From assembly GCF_001417775.1 (NCBI RefSeq), contig NZ_BBZJ01000015.1:186001-250000 (forward strand): a DNA stretch of 64,000 nucleotides, read 5' to 3'. A program made the position numbers and the translations under genes. This stretch comes from Streptomyces sp. TP-A0356. GTDB taxonomy: Bacteria; Actinomycetota; Actinomycetes; Streptomycetales; Streptomycetaceae. This document shows positions 1 to 8,770 of this stretch, in pieces. Every line of letters starts with the position of its first letter. The stretch's first letter is position 1. The notes below the pieces were generated by a model. It saw only the letters and a program-made list of their open reading frames with translations. It made no database searches and was not told the origin of the DNA.

Positions 1-149
1 TTGAACAGCAGCAGGTCGAGCGGCCGGGCGGCCGACACGCGGATCGTGGCCCGCGTATCCGTCCATAGGTCACTCGAGCGCAGAGCGGGTGCGGCCAGGC
101 CGAAGTGCCGAAGTACCTCGTAGGCGAACAACTGGCAGTTCGCGCCCAT
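1..149 (-). CDS. NlpC/P60-like hydrolase, N-terminal fragment cut by the window edge
   Basis: About 49 residues are visible, beginning MGANCQLFAYEVLRHFGL and running off the left edge. The early cysteine in GANCQ followed by an aliphatic helix and a DLWTDT segment resembles small Streptomyces NlpC/P60-like cysteine hydrolases, where this cysteine would be the nucleophile. A GTG at 173 in the same frame is an alternative start and would add eight residues. The family call rests on remembered resemblance to a short segment, so it is tentative. The gene diverges from nothing visible and lies upstream of the YbdK-type gene on the same strand. Confidence 0.45.
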   Translation of the reverse strand, partial: MGANCQLFAYEVLRHFGLAAPALRSSDLWTDTRATIRVSAARPLDLLLF

Positions 150-327
150 TGACAGGCCAGGACGAGCGGTCACCGCCCGCGAACCCGGAAATCGGGAGCC
201 CACGTAGGGAACGGTCCAGAAGTCGGCCGGTAGTTGGTGGAGCACTGGATCCATGCACCCATCATGATCCCCCTGTCACTGCTCCCTGTCGCGGCTCCTT
301 GTCACTGCTCCTCGTCACTGCTCCTCG

Positions 328-1422
328 TCACGGCGCGGCACCGAGGCCGGTGACCAGGTCGGTGACCGCGCCGAGGCCGCCGGCGGCCAGAGCTTGGCGT
401 TGCCGATCCGCGCCCGTACCTCGCTGGAGCAGACGGCCTAGGAGCGTGGTCACTTCGTCGGCGTCGCCGGCCGCCTCCAGAGCGGGGCTCACATGCTCCA
501 GGAACCGGTTCACCGCGTCGCGCGCAGGGCGGCGCCGGCCGTCGGGGTCGATCAGCTCTCCGCTCAGCCCGTAACGGGCGGCCTGCCACATCTCCGCCTG
601 TACCAGCTCCGGAGCGGGCTCCGGTGCCCGGCTGCGCGAGCCGGTTGCGGACAGCTCCGTGGCCACCAGGGCGCGTACCAGGCCGGCGAACATCACGGCG
701 TCGTCCGTGCGCAACTGGACGTCCAGGCAGCGGAGTTCCACCGTGGGGTAGTTCTCGGACAACCGGGCCTGCCAGTACAACTGGCCGGTGTCACTGATGA
801 CTCCCGCCGACAGCAGCCGGCGTACCCGCCTGTCGTAGTCCCTTTCGTCGGCGAAGTGCGGTGGAACCCCGCTGACCGGCCAGCGATCGAAGATGATGGT
901 GCGCCAGCTTGCGAAGCCCGTGTCGTGCCCCTCCCACAGCGGGGAGTTCGCTCCCATGGCGGTCAGCGTGGGCAACCACAGCCGGATCCGGTTCAGTACG
1001 TCGACTCCGACGCGCCGACTGGGGACCGCGACGTGCACGTGCATGCCGTTGACCATCTGCTCGGCCACCAGCTGTGGGGCCTGTCGCTGCATGGCCTGGT
1101 AGCGGGTCTTGTCGGTGACGGGGACGGGCAGGCCCTGCGCCGACGGCGGCGTGCCGCTGACCATGATCCGGCATCCCTGTGCCTTCGCCGCTGCGGCCAC
1201 CGCATGGCGCAGACGGCGTAGGTGTCCCCGGACCTCGTCCAGCGTGGCACACACCGGAGTGGCCACCTCGATCTGAGCCTGCAGCAGTTCCGGCTGGACC
1301 TCGTCGGCGGCGACGAACGGCTCCAGGCCGACCGCGGCCCGCACCTTCTCCCCCTGCGGTGCCAGACGGCCCGTGGCCGGATCGATCAACAAGTACTCTT
1401 CTTCGACACCGACCGTCGCCAT
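328..1422 (-). CDS. YbdK-type carboxylate-amine ligase (glutamate-cysteine ligase 2 family)
   Basis: 364 residues. The N-terminus carries [15 protein letters not shown], the acidic metal/ATP-binding opening of the GCS2 family, and HVHVAVPSR and [18 protein letters not shown] motifs follow, all typical of YbdK proteins. The family forms amide bonds between a carboxylate and an amine using ATP; E. coli YbdK has weak gamma-glutamylcysteine synthetase activity, but the natural substrate in actinomycetes is generally unknown. The ATG at 1422 is chosen because GGAAGA lies seven bases upstream; an ATG at 1455 would add eleven non-conserved residues. It lies downstream of the sigma factor gene on the same strand. 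Confidence 0.85.
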   Translation of the reverse strand: MATVGVEEEYLLIDPATGRLAPQGEKVRAAVGLEPFVAADEVQPELLQAQIEVATPVCATLDEVRGHLRRLRHAVAAAAKAQGCRIMVSGTPPSAQGLPVPVTDKTRYQAMQRQAPQLVAEQMVNGMHVHVAVPSRRVGVDVLNRIRLWLPTLTAMGANSPLWEGHDTGFASWRTIIFDRWPVSGVPPHFADERDYDRRVRRLLSAGVISDTGQLYWQARLSENYPTVELRCLDVQLRTDDAVMFAGLVRALVATELSATGSRSRAPEPAPELVQAEMWQAARYGLSGELIDPDGRRRPARDAVNRFLEHVSPALEAAGDADEVTTLLGRLLQRGTGADRQRQALAAGGLGAVTDLVTGLGAAP

Positions 1423-1550
1423 CAGCGATTCTTCCGTTCGCTCCGCGCCCGGCACCGATCCGTGCGCCTCCAGGTTGCTTCTGGCAGGTTCCGCGGCCGG
1501 AACGATTCAAACCTGCCCCCGCGCCCTGTGGGCAGCTCTCCGCCTCATTC

Positions 1551-2570
1551 TCAGCTCGCCCACGCGAGCAGCCGCTCCCCCGGTTCGCGCTCCCGCAACC
1601 GGGCCAGCGACTGCTTCTCCAGTTGGCGCACGCGTTCGCGGGTCAGTCCGACGTGGCGGGCGATCTCCTCCAGGGTGCGCGGCTGTCCGTCGTGGAGGCC
1701 GTAGCGCAGACTGAGGATCAGTGCTTCGCGGGGGGCCAGGGTGCCGACGGCGTCCCGTAGTTCTTCCGCGAGTGCCTGGTACTCGGCGACCTCCGGAGCC
1801 TGCAGTATGTCCGTGTCGGGGATGAGGTCGCCGACGACCGTCTCCCCGGTGTCGTCCACCGGTGCGTCCAGGCTCACGGTCTGCCGCCCGACGTGGCGCA
1901 GCCAGGCGACCTTGTCCTCGGTGACTCCGCTGTCGCGGGCAACCTCCTCGGCGGTGGGCTCGCGGTCCAGGGCGAGCCGCAGGCGTCGTTCGATCTTGGC
2001 GAGCTTCTGCAGCTGCTCCACGACGTGCATCGGCAGACGGACCGCGCGGGCGTGCGTCGCCAGGCCCCGCTCGATCGCCTGCCGGATCCACCAGGTGGCG
2101 TAGGTGGAGAACTTGAACCCCTTGGTGTGGTCGAACTTCTCCACCGCCCGGATCAGTCCCAGGTTCCCTTCCTGGATGACGTCCAGCAGGGGCAGGCCCC
2201 GGTGGGCGTGCCGCTTGGCCGTCGACACCACGAGCCGCAGGTTGGCACGCACCATGTGGTCCTTGGCGGCCAGTCCGTCGCGGGCGGTCTCCTCGAGTTC
2301 CCGGCGCCGCGGCGGCGGCACGTCGCGCTCCCCGGCGTCTGCCTCCCGCAGCTCCTCCACCGCGCGTACACCGGCCTCGATGCGCCTGGCCAGGCGCACC
2401 TCGTCCGCCGCGTCCAGCAGCGGTGTCGCGGCGATCTGTCTCAGGTACTGGCCCAGCAGATCGGGTTCCTCGTCGGGTTCGGGAACCGGGTTGCGCCGCC
2501 GTGTCCTGCGGGCGGCGCTACCGCGGCCGTCCCGGTTGCCCGCCGCGGCGGTCCGTGCCACGGGAGGCAT
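1551..2570 (-). CDS. RNA polymerase sigma factor, sigma-70 group 2 (HrdB/SigA-like)
   Basis: 339 residues. Region 1.2 (DLLGQYLRQIAATPLL), region 2 with GFKFSTYATWWIRQAIERG, region 3, and region 4.2 with EIARHVGLTRERVRQLEKQ are all present. It lacks the long acidic N-terminal extension of the essential HrdB, so it is a non-essential group 2 relative (HrdA/HrdC/HrdD type). A longer frame reaches 2864 but would overlap the divergent beta-helix gene; the ATG at 2570 has GAGGAG six bases upstream. The shared 160-bp region to 2730 should hold both promoters. Target promoters cannot be told from sequence. Confidence 0.9.
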   Translation of the reverse strand: MPPVARTAAAGNRDGRGSAARRTRRRNPVPEPDEEPDLLGQYLRQIAATPLLDAADEVRLARRIEAGVRAVEELREADAGERDVPPPRRRELEETARDGLAAKDHMVRANLRLVVSTAKRHAHRGLPLLDVIQEGNLGLIRAVEKFDHTKGFKFSTYATWWIRQAIERGLATHARAVRLPMHVVEQLQKLAKIERRLRLALDREPTAEEVARDSGVTEDKVAWLRHVGRQTVSLDAPVDDTGETVVGDLIPDTDILQAPEVAEYQALAEELRDAVGTLAPREALILSLRYGLHDGQPRTLEEIARHVGLTRERVRQLEKQSLARLREREPGERLLAWAS

Positions 2571-2730
2571 CTCGCGCTCCTCGTCTCCTCGTCGTCCCCG
2601 ATGACCCGGGTACCCGGGGAGCATCGGGCGAACCTCGCCCGGACCGGGCCCGGACCCGAGCGGGAACGGGCTCCGCGCCCGGCTGGTACCCCGGCCACCG
2701 GGGGCCGGCGCCCCCGAGAGGAGGGTCCCG

Positions 2731-4344
2731 ATGTCCATACCCCTGACGGTCGACGCCCGCGAGTACGGCCTGGTCGGTGACGGGACGACCAACGACCAGC
2801 CTGCGTTCGAGAGGCTGGTGGACGCGCTCGGTGACGCCTGCGCCGCCGACGGCCGTCCCCGCACCCTCCGCGTCCCCGCCGGCCGCTATGTCATGCGGGA
2901 CCGGCCCACGGTGTGGCGCAGCGGTGTGTCCCTGGTCGGGGCCGGGCGCGGCGCGACCTGCTTCGTCCTGTGCAATCCCGGCAGCCCGACGACACCCGTG
3001 CCGCTGGCCTGGTTCACCTCCCAGCAGCACGGGGCGAGCCGGGACAACCACCTGGCGGACATCACCTTCGCGCACTTCGAGATCGACGGCTCGGGCGTGC
3101 GCACGGCGGGGTACGACCCGCTGGCGAAGGGGCTCGGGATGCAGTACGTGCTGCGGGGCCGGTTCAGTGATCTGTATGTGCACGACACCGCGGCGACCGG
3201 TTTCGGCTGCGACTTCCTGCAGGACACGGTCGTCGAGGGGGTGCTGTGCGAGCGGTGCGGGCGGCAGGACTCGGGCGAGGAGATGGGAGGTGCGGGCATC
3301 GGCATAGGCATCGGCGGCTGGGGCATGGTCGAACGCCTCACGGTGACCACGTGCACCGCGATCGGCAACGGCACCAACGGCATCTTCGTTGAGTTGCAGC
3401 GGGAGTACTGGCCGCCGCCGCGCGGCATCCGCATCACCGCCTGCCACGCCGAGGACAACCGGTTCGGCATCTCCGACTGGGGCGCCGACGGGCTGCTGGT
3501 CACGTCGTCGACCATGATCGCGAATCACGATGCCGGGTTCGACGTCTCCTCGCAGGGCACGTCGGGTATCGGCGGGCGGGGCGGCGTCGTCACGGGCTGC
3601 GTCATCGACGGCAACGTGGGCGACGGCATCGGGTTCGGCAACACACCCGGGCCGTACGCGCTCCGCGGCAACCGCATCAGCAACAACGGACAGTACGGTT
3701 ACCGGCAGCACAACCTGGCCGGTGGCGACCAGGAGACGGCCACGGACATCGTCCTGGAGGCCAACGACATCCGGGACAACGCACTCGACGGCGTCCGCGT
3801 CGACGCCCCACTGCTGGATCCGTCCCTGGTGGCCAACCGCGTCCGCAGCAACGGCCGCCGGGCCGCGCCCGCCACCTCCGGCGGTGGCGAAGGAGTGCGC
3901 TACGACGACTTGTCCATGACGGACGACCACGCCGACTGGCCGGCGGACGGCCATCGCGGCAAGCGGCTGGTGGTGGGCAGGCAGAGCGCGGTGGTCGTCT
4001 TCAACACCGCGACCGGCCTCTCACTGGCTCCGGTGCGTCCCGGAGCGGGCACGGCCTGGAGCGACGGCACGCCCGCACCGGGCTCCGCCTACCGGCTGCC
4101 CGGTGCCCCCGGACCGCGCTCGGGGCTCACGGTCGCGGCCGCGGTGACCGGGGCGCAGATGCACGGCAACCGCATCTGGGACCCCATGCGGCCCCCGACC
4201 CAGACACACGCCATGTGGATCACCGCCGAAGGCAGCTGGACGGGCGGCCGGGTCTCCGACAACGACTTCGGCGGCAACGCCTCCTACGCGATGCGCTTCG
4301 ACACCCCGCCCAGCGGCGGCCGCTGGCGCGACAACGACACATGA
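2731..4344 (+). CDS. Right-handed parallel beta-helix protein (pectate lyase 3-like)
   Basis: 537 residues. The N-terminus DAREYGLVGDGTTNDQPAF is the hallmark of the pectate-lyase-3/tailspike beta-helix superfamily, followed by many short repeats with conserved Asn (NGTNGIF, NDIRDNALDGV, NRIRSNG) that form helix rungs. Such proteins bind or cleave polysaccharides. There is no recognisable signal peptide, so export is unclear. The start has a GAGGAGG site seven bases upstream. Its promoter lies back to back with the sigma factor gene. Exact substrate unknown. Confidence 0.8.
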   Translation: MSIPLTVDAREYGLVGDGTTNDQPAFERLVDALGDACAADGRPRTLRVPAGRYVMRDRPTVWRSGVSLVGAGRGATCFVLCNPGSPTTPVPLAWFTSQQHGASRDNHLADITFAHFEIDGSGVRTAGYDPLAKGLGMQYVLRGRFSDLYVHDTAATGFGCDFLQDTVVEGVLCERCGRQDSGEEMGGAGIGIGIGGWGMVERLTVTTCTAIGNGTNGIFVELQREYWPPPRGIRITACHAEDNRFGISDWGADGLLVTSSTMIANHDAGFDVSSQGTSGIGGRGGVVTGCVIDGNVGDGIGFGNTPGPYALRGNRISNNGQYGYRQHNLAGGDQETATDIVLEANDIRDNALDGVRVDAPLLDPSLVANRVRSNGRRAAPATSGGGEGVRYDDLSMTDDHADWPADGHRGKRLVVGRQSAVVVFNTATGLSLAPVRPGAGTAWSDGTPAPGSAYRLPGAPGPRSGLTVAAAVTGAQMHGNRIWDPMRPPTQTHAMWITAEGSWTGGRVSDNDFGGNASYAMRFDTPPSGGRWRDNDT

Positions 4345-4383
4345 CCGCGGCCGGCGGACGGCTCCTGCGGTGGCCCGTCGCCG

Positions 4384-5838
4384 TCAGCAGGGCACACGTG
4401 CCCCGTCGGCCGCCACACAGCGCAGCCGTGCACCCTGACGCAGCAGCTCCTCCTGCACGAGGTGGTGGGGCACGTCCCGCGGGCGTCGGCCCAGACGCGC
4501 GGCGAGCGCCGCGCACACGCCCGCGGCCTGGCCCGTCGCCATCGCGATCGGCATGACGCGATAGGAGGAGTGGGCCACGTGCGTGCCGGAGATGCAACGG
4601 CCGGCCACCAGCAGCCGCTCGGTGTCCCGCGGCAGCAGACAGCGCAGCGGGATGTCGTAGAAGCGGCCCCGTGGTACCCGTTTGAGGACGGTGCCCGAGC
4701 CCTCTGGGTTGTGGATGTCGACCGGATAGGCGCCGTGCGCAACGACATCCGGGAACGTGCGGGCCTCCAGGATGTCGTAGCCGGTCAGCTTGTAGTCGCC
4801 CAGGATGCGACGGGTCTCCCGCACACCGATCTGGGTGCCGCTCTGCACGACGTACGACTCCTCGAATCCCGGCACCCACTTGCGCAGGAAGCGGTCGATC
4901 TGGGCCATCTGGTGGCGGGCGACGCACTCGGCGCGGGTGAGGTCCCACACGTCGGTGCCCAGCGCGTCGGTGACGCGGGTGCTGTTCACGCTCACCTCCC
5001 GCGGGTGCGGTGTGGCGAAGAACAGTATGTCCTCGCGCGGCAGCTGCAGCTCGCCGGCGGCCGTGGCCTGCTGGACGAGGTCCCACAGTCCGTGTACGCC
5101 GTGCCACTGGTCGGGATGCTCGCGCACGTATTCCATGAATCTCGGCCTGAGGCAGTCGGCGATGCGGAACATCAGTGTCATCGGCTGCACCCGCCCGTCC
5201 TCGGGCCGGCCGATCTCGTAGGGAGCTCCGCAGGACGCGGCGACATCGCCGTCGCCCGTGCCGTCCACCACGACGCCCGCGTCGATGACGACCGGCCCGG
5301 ACTTGGACTCGAAGACCACCCGCCAGCCGTCGTCCAGCGGGAGCGCGCCGGAGGCGAAGCCGTGGAGCAGCAGGTGTACGCCCGCCTCGTCGAGCATGTC
5401 GAGCAGGACGAGCTTGAAGATCTCCGGGTCGAACGGCACGGTGTAGCCGGTGTCCAGCGACGGCGGGATGATGCCGCCGGCCGCGTTGAGCCGCTCCAGC
5501 AGCTGCCACAGGAAGCCGGCGACCACCGCCTCGCCCTCCCCGTGGTCGGTGGGCAGGAGCCGGTCTCCGGATTCGCCTGACTCGGTGAACACGGCCTGCT
5601 TCTGCTCGTTGTGGAACGACATCAGCGGCATGACCAGCGCGACGGTCGCGTTGCCGCCGAGGAAGGCGTAGCGCTCCACCAGCACCACGTCGGCACCGGC
5701 CTCGGCCGCGGCGTGGGCCGCGGCGGTTCCGGCCGGTCCGCCACCGACGACCAGGACGTCCGTCCGGCCGCCGTGCTGGGCCGGACGGGGCGGCAGGGTG
5801 ATGGTCCGGCGCTGTGCGGGTGGTTCCAGGTTCGGCAT
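4384..5838 (-). CDS. FAD-dependent oxidoreductase (FAD_oxidored family)
   Basis: 484 residues. A dinucleotide-binding fold starts near residue 28 (VLVVGGGPAGTAAAHAAA), followed by VERYAFLGGNATVALVMP, and VVDGTGDGDVAASCG in the middle completes the FAD-binding signature. A C-terminal LLVAGRCISGTHVAHSSYRVM motif matches the family. These proteins are flavin oxidoreductases of mostly unknown substrate. The open frame extends to 6327 but the extra residues come from tandem repeats; the ATG at 5838, with GGGAGA just upstream, is the credible start. It converges on the beta-helix gene with 39 bases between stops. Confidence 0.85.
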   Translation of the reverse strand: MPNLEPPAQRRTITLPPRPAQHGGRTDVLVVGGGPAGTAAAHAAAEAGADVVLVERYAFLGGNATVALVMPLMSFHNEQKQAVFTESGESGDRLLPTDHGEGEAVVAGFLWQLLERLNAAGGIIPPSLDTGYTVPFDPEIFKLVLLDMLDEAGVHLLLHGFASGALPLDDGWRVVFESKSGPVVIDAGVVVDGTGDGDVAASCGAPYEIGRPEDGRVQPMTLMFRIADCLRPRFMEYVREHPDQWHGVHGLWDLVQQATAAGELQLPREDILFFATPHPREVSVNSTRVTDALGTDVWDLTRAECVARHQMAQIDRFLRKWVPGFEESYVVQSGTQIGVRETRRILGDYKLTGYDILEARTFPDVVAHGAYPVDIHNPEGSGTVLKRVPRGRFYDIPLRCLLPRDTERLLVAGRCISGTHVAHSSYRVMPIAMATGQAAGVCAALAARLGRRPRDVPHHLVQEELLRQGARLRCVAADGARVPC

Positions 5839-5842
5839 CGGT

Positions 5843-6110
5843 TCTCCCGTCGGCTTGTGTCCGGTCGCCTGTCGGCCCGTGTCCGGTCTGGCCCGTCGGC
5901 CCGTTTCCACTCTCCCCGTCGGCTTGTCTCCGCTCTCCCGTCGCTTGTGTCCGGTCGCCTGTCGGCCCGTGTCCGGTCTCGCCCTTCGGCCCCTTTCCGC
6001 TCTCCCGTCAGCTCGTATCCGCTCTCCCGCCGGCTCGTTTCCGGTCTTCTGTTGCCCTGTTGCCGCTCTTCCGTCGCCTCGTGCCCGGTCTCCCGCCGTC
6101 CTTGCTGGTA
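5843..6110. repeat. Imperfect tandem repeats upstream of the FAD oxidoreductase gene
   Basis: The interval between the FAD oxidoreductase start and the pyruvyl transferase stop is built from degenerate copies of units such as cggcccgtgtccggtct and ccgctctcccgtc. A 36-base block is repeated exactly at 5854-5889 and 5944-5979, a 90-base offset, and both copies continue into near-identical flanks. The repeats stay open in frame and create a spurious N-terminal extension of the oxidoreductase. No promoter or hairpin function is evident. The 302-base gap 5839-6140 contains nothing else I can support. Confidence 0.8.
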
Positions 6111-6140
6111 CGCAGGTCGTCCGGCCTGCACGTCGAGCCG

Positions 6141-7358
6141 CTATCGGCCTGCGGGGCCCTGGCCGAAGAGGCTCAGGCCGGGCTCGGCCGGCTGCGGTGT
6201 GCCGCTCGTGCCGCCGTCGATGCGATCCAGAAGGGTTCCACAGCGTGCCCCGGTCTCCTCGGCGAGCGTCTGCAACCGCTGGACCCGGGCGTTCAGCTCC
6301 TCTCTCCGCTGCGGGAACTCGTCCCACAGCCGGTCGACCTCGGCCAGCAGCAGACCGGCCTGCTCACGGGCCACACCGACCAGCGCCGGTGCCCCGATGC
6401 GCCGTGCGAAGTCGAAGACCTTGCCCGAGTACGGCAGCGGCAGCACGGGCAGTCCGGAGACCGCGGCGAACATCAGGAAGTGCAGGCGCATACCGACGAC
6501 GAGGTCCAGGTGGTTCATGAAGCCGAGCACCTGCCCCGGGCTGTAGACGTTGTGCAGGATCCGCCCCAGGTCCGGCGCGGTCATCCGGGACAGCACACCG
6601 TGGGAGTGGCGCACGTCGTGGCGTTCCATCGGCACGAACACCACATGCGCGTCCAGACGCCGTACGAGGAAGTCCGCCACGTCGGCGAGCAGAGCGTGGT
6701 AGTCGCCCTCGTCGAGCTTCTCCGCCGCCCGGCCCGGTTCTCGTACCGACATTCCCACCAGGCGTACGTCGGCGGGAACGCCTTCCTGGCGCATCATCTG
6801 CTCGGTGAAGGGTTCCGACGGCAGCAGCAGCGCCGGGTCGGCGGTGACGGTGAGCTCGCGATCGATGCCCACCTCCTCCAGGACCAGCCGCGACTCCTCG
6901 TCGCGGACCACGACATCGTCCATCGCGGGCAGCACCGCACGCACCGCTTCGCGATCCTCCGCCTCGCGCAGCGGGCCGGCTCCCACGGCGTAGGCGAAGG
7001 TGTGCACGCCGCAGGCCTGTGCCGCTCTGACCAGCCGCAGGTACCGGCGGGCCTCGCCGTCGTAGAGGATCCCGCCGCCGCCGAGCACGAGCAGGTCGAG
7101 TTGTGACAGGGCGTCGAGCAGCGGCTTCTGGGGCACGCCTTCCCAGTCCACGACCTCGTCGGCGTCGGGCTGGTGGCCACGGGTGTGTTCGGCGTTTCGG
7201 CTGAAGACCACGAGCCGGGCCCGCGGGCGGTGGGCGCGCAGACGACCGAGGACGCACATCAGGATCGCCTCGTCGCCGACGTTGACACCGCCGTACGAAC
7301 CGAGCACGCCGATCCGCACATCGGACGGTGCGGGAGTTGGTCGCTGCGTGCCACTCAT
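6141..7358 (-). CDS. Polysaccharide pyruvyl transferase family protein
   Basis: 405 residues. The opening VRIGVLGSYGGVNVGDEAIL is the glycosyltransferase-B-like start of the PS_pyruv_trans family, followed by LLVLGGGGILYDG and a conserved VVGMRLHFLMFAAVSGLP segment. Characterised members such as CsaB transfer pyruvate ketals from phosphoenolpyruvate to cell-surface glycans. The ATG at 7358 is chosen because homology starts there; the open frame continues to 7775 in low-complexity proline/arginine sequence. No glycan biosynthesis neighbours are visible, so the acceptor is unknown. Confidence 0.85.
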   Translation of the reverse strand: MSGTQRPTPAPSDVRIGVLGSYGGVNVGDEAILMCVLGRLRAHRPRARLVVFSRNAEHTRGHQPDADEVVDWEGVPQKPLLDALSQLDLLVLGGGGILYDGEARRYLRLVRAAQACGVHTFAYAVGAGPLREAEDREAVRAVLPAMDDVVVRDEESRLVLEEVGIDRELTVTADPALLLPSEPFTEQMMRQEGVPADVRLVGMSVREPGRAAEKLDEGDYHALLADVADFLVRRLDAHVVFVPMERHDVRHSHGVLSRMTAPDLGRILHNVYSPGQVLGFMNHLDLVVGMRLHFLMFAAVSGLPVLPLPYSGKVFDFARRIGAPALVGVAREQAGLLLAEVDRLWDEFPQRREELNARVQRLQTLAEETGARCGTLLDRIDGGTSGTPQPAEPGLSLFGQGPAGR

Positions 7359-7753
7359 CCGGCACTCCTGTGGGGCGGAGCTGGGAGGGGGGCGCCGGAC
7401 CCGGTGCCGGAGGACGCGACGGCCGGGCTCGGCCCTGGGGATGGGGTGGGGGCTGCCTGGCGTCGGGCCCCCTGTGTTGCCTTCTGGTCCCGGGGCGCTC
7501 CGGCCGATGAGGAACGCCCGAGGGGGAAGAGACGGGGGCTGGCCGCCCCGTCGGACAGGGGCCGGCACGGCCCACACCAACGACGACTCGATCCAGTTCA
7601 CTCTATCGGCAACGCGAGCGTCCTGCTCCGTCACCGCGAGCTCTCCGCACCCATCGGGTGGGGCCCGACGACGTCGTCCGTCACCAAGGCTTCGAGCAGG
7701 ACAAAACGGGCACCCGCACATCTGTACGACCCCGAGGCGAGGACCGATATCCG
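7359..7753. promoter_or_regulatory. Divergent intergenic region (395 bp), no gene
   Basis: This region separates the leftward pyruvyl transferase gene from the rightward SRPBCC gene and should carry both promoters. Open frames cross it on both strands but are proline/arginine-rich and not gene-like. I see no confident -35/-10 pair and no strong hairpin. Confidence 0.4.
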
Positions 7754-8167
7754 ATGACCGAGTACGAGCGTTCACGCACCATGCCGGCGCTGCCCGAGCA
7801 CGTCTTCGAGCAGGCCGCCAACGTCGACCAGCTGGACGGCTGGCTGCCGCACGAACTGCATGTGCACGCGGAGGACCCGCCCGCCGTCACCGTGCACGAC
7901 GATCACGCCGAGCAGGACACGTCCGCGCTGCTCAGTGCCCGCCGGGACCAGATGCGACTGGAGTGGGGCACCCGTGACGAGGGCTACTACGCCGGGTGGC
8001 TCCAGGTCGCCGGCATCGACGGCGGGGCGAGCGAGGTGACCGTACACCTGTCGTTCTTCGACGACCGCCACGACCCGGGACAGCGGTCCGCGCACGAGGC
8101 CCTCGACACCAGTCTGCGGCGCCTGGAGGAACAGGTACGGCTGCGGGTCGAGCCCACCGCGGGCTGA
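7754..8167 (+). CDS. SRPBCC (START/polyketide cyclase-like) family protein
   Basis: 137 residues. It opens MTEYERSRTMPALPEHVFEQAANVDQLDGWLP, a typical SRPBCC start, and ends with HLSFFDDRHDPGQRS followed by a long helix (HEALDTSLRRLEEQVR), the usual last helix of the fold. Such proteins form a hydrophobic pocket and act in lipid or metabolite binding. The ATG at 7754 is preferred to an upstream start at 7658, which only adds non-homologous residues; GAGGACC lies upstream. No partner is suggested by neighbours. Confidence 0.75.
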   Translation: MTEYERSRTMPALPEHVFEQAANVDQLDGWLPHELHVHAEDPPAVTVHDDHAEQDTSALLSARRDQMRLEWGTRDEGYYAGWLQVAGIDGGASEVTVHLSFFDDRHDPGQRSAHEALDTSLRRLEEQVRLRVEPTAG

Positions 8168-8334
8168 CCGACGGCTCCCGTTTCGGTGTGGGGTCGGGCC
8201 GGGCGCGTGAGCCCTCCGGTCGGCGCCCGGCGAAGCCCCGCGATGTACGAGCCGCTCCCGGTGAGACGCGCCGGATCTGATCACGCTGCGTGAGGTCTCC
8301 ACCCCCGTGCGCCGAAGAGACTGGCCGCCGGAGG

Positions 8335-8428
8335 AGTGACGAAGTGACGGTTCGGATGCCACTTCCGGAATCCCTATAGAACTCCTTAGGGATTTGCGGG
8401 ATGGGGGTCCAATCGTCACTTCGTCACT
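8335..8428. repeat. Nested inverted repeat, candidate recombinase- or replication-associated site
   Basis: Outer arms AGTGACGAAGTGACG (8335-8349) and CGTCACTTCGTCACT (8414-8428) are perfect 15-base inverted copies. Inside sit AATCCCTA (8369-8376) and TAGGGATT (8387-8394), a perfect 8-base stem with a 10-base loop. Each outer arm itself has a direct GTGACGAA/GTGACG repeat. The structure could form a cruciform, act as protein binding half-sites, or be part of an attachment or plasmid-type replication region left by the element. Confidence 0.7.
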
Positions 8429-8709
8429 TTGAGCAGGTCAGAGGGTATGTGGATCTTGCCCCGGAAAACCGCTTCGTCACGCTCGCTGGCTCCAAGGGTC
8501 GCCGCTGACGCCGCGAAAGCGACGGAAAGGTAACGAAGGGGTGGCTTGCTGTGACGTGATCACACGTAGCGATCAACGCGCACCCCGCTGTGGGGCGTCC
8601 ATTGAGTGCCCAAAATTTGGGGCGGAACCGGGGAAGCTCTGAGTGACTACATGGGGCAGGAGCGAGTTGAACACCTACACGCTGTACGGCCGTCTGAGGC
8701 ATGAAAGAA

Positions 8710-8750
8710 CCCCGCTCGACCAAATCCCGCTAGGGATCGACCAAACGGGG
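8710..8750 (-). terminator. Probable terminator downstream of the serine recombinase gene
   Basis: Read leftward, CCCCG...CGGGG arms enclose an inner GATCCC/GGGAT hairpin and two copies of TTTGGTCGA, followed by GTTCTTTC. It starts 20 bases past the recombinase stop. The arms are short, so the strength is uncertain. Confidence 0.5.
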
Positions 8751-8770
8751 CTCAGGGGGTGCTCAGGCGC

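Larger units (their letters stand above)
8168..8770. other. Gene-free left part of the integrated element (603 bp)
   Basis: No convincing gene. It contains the nested inverted repeat at 8335-8428 and a terminator-like structure at 8710-8750 downstream of the recombinase. A 99-residue leftward frame across 8424-8723 has no recognisable domain. Base composition is less GC-biased than the flanks, consistent with foreign DNA. The left attachment site of the element should lie in this interval, but I could not find a copy of the right junction sequence. Confidence 0.5.

Noticed and set aside
273..330. Short cactgctcctcgt tandem copies as a CRISPR-like array
   Set aside because: Only about three imperfect 13-14-base copies with no spacers; a simple slippage repeat. 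No CRISPR array or cas gene is seen anywhere in the window.
8424..8723. 99-residue - strand frame in the element remnant as a gene
   Set aside because: No ribosome site, no domain, and it overlaps the terminator-like structure.
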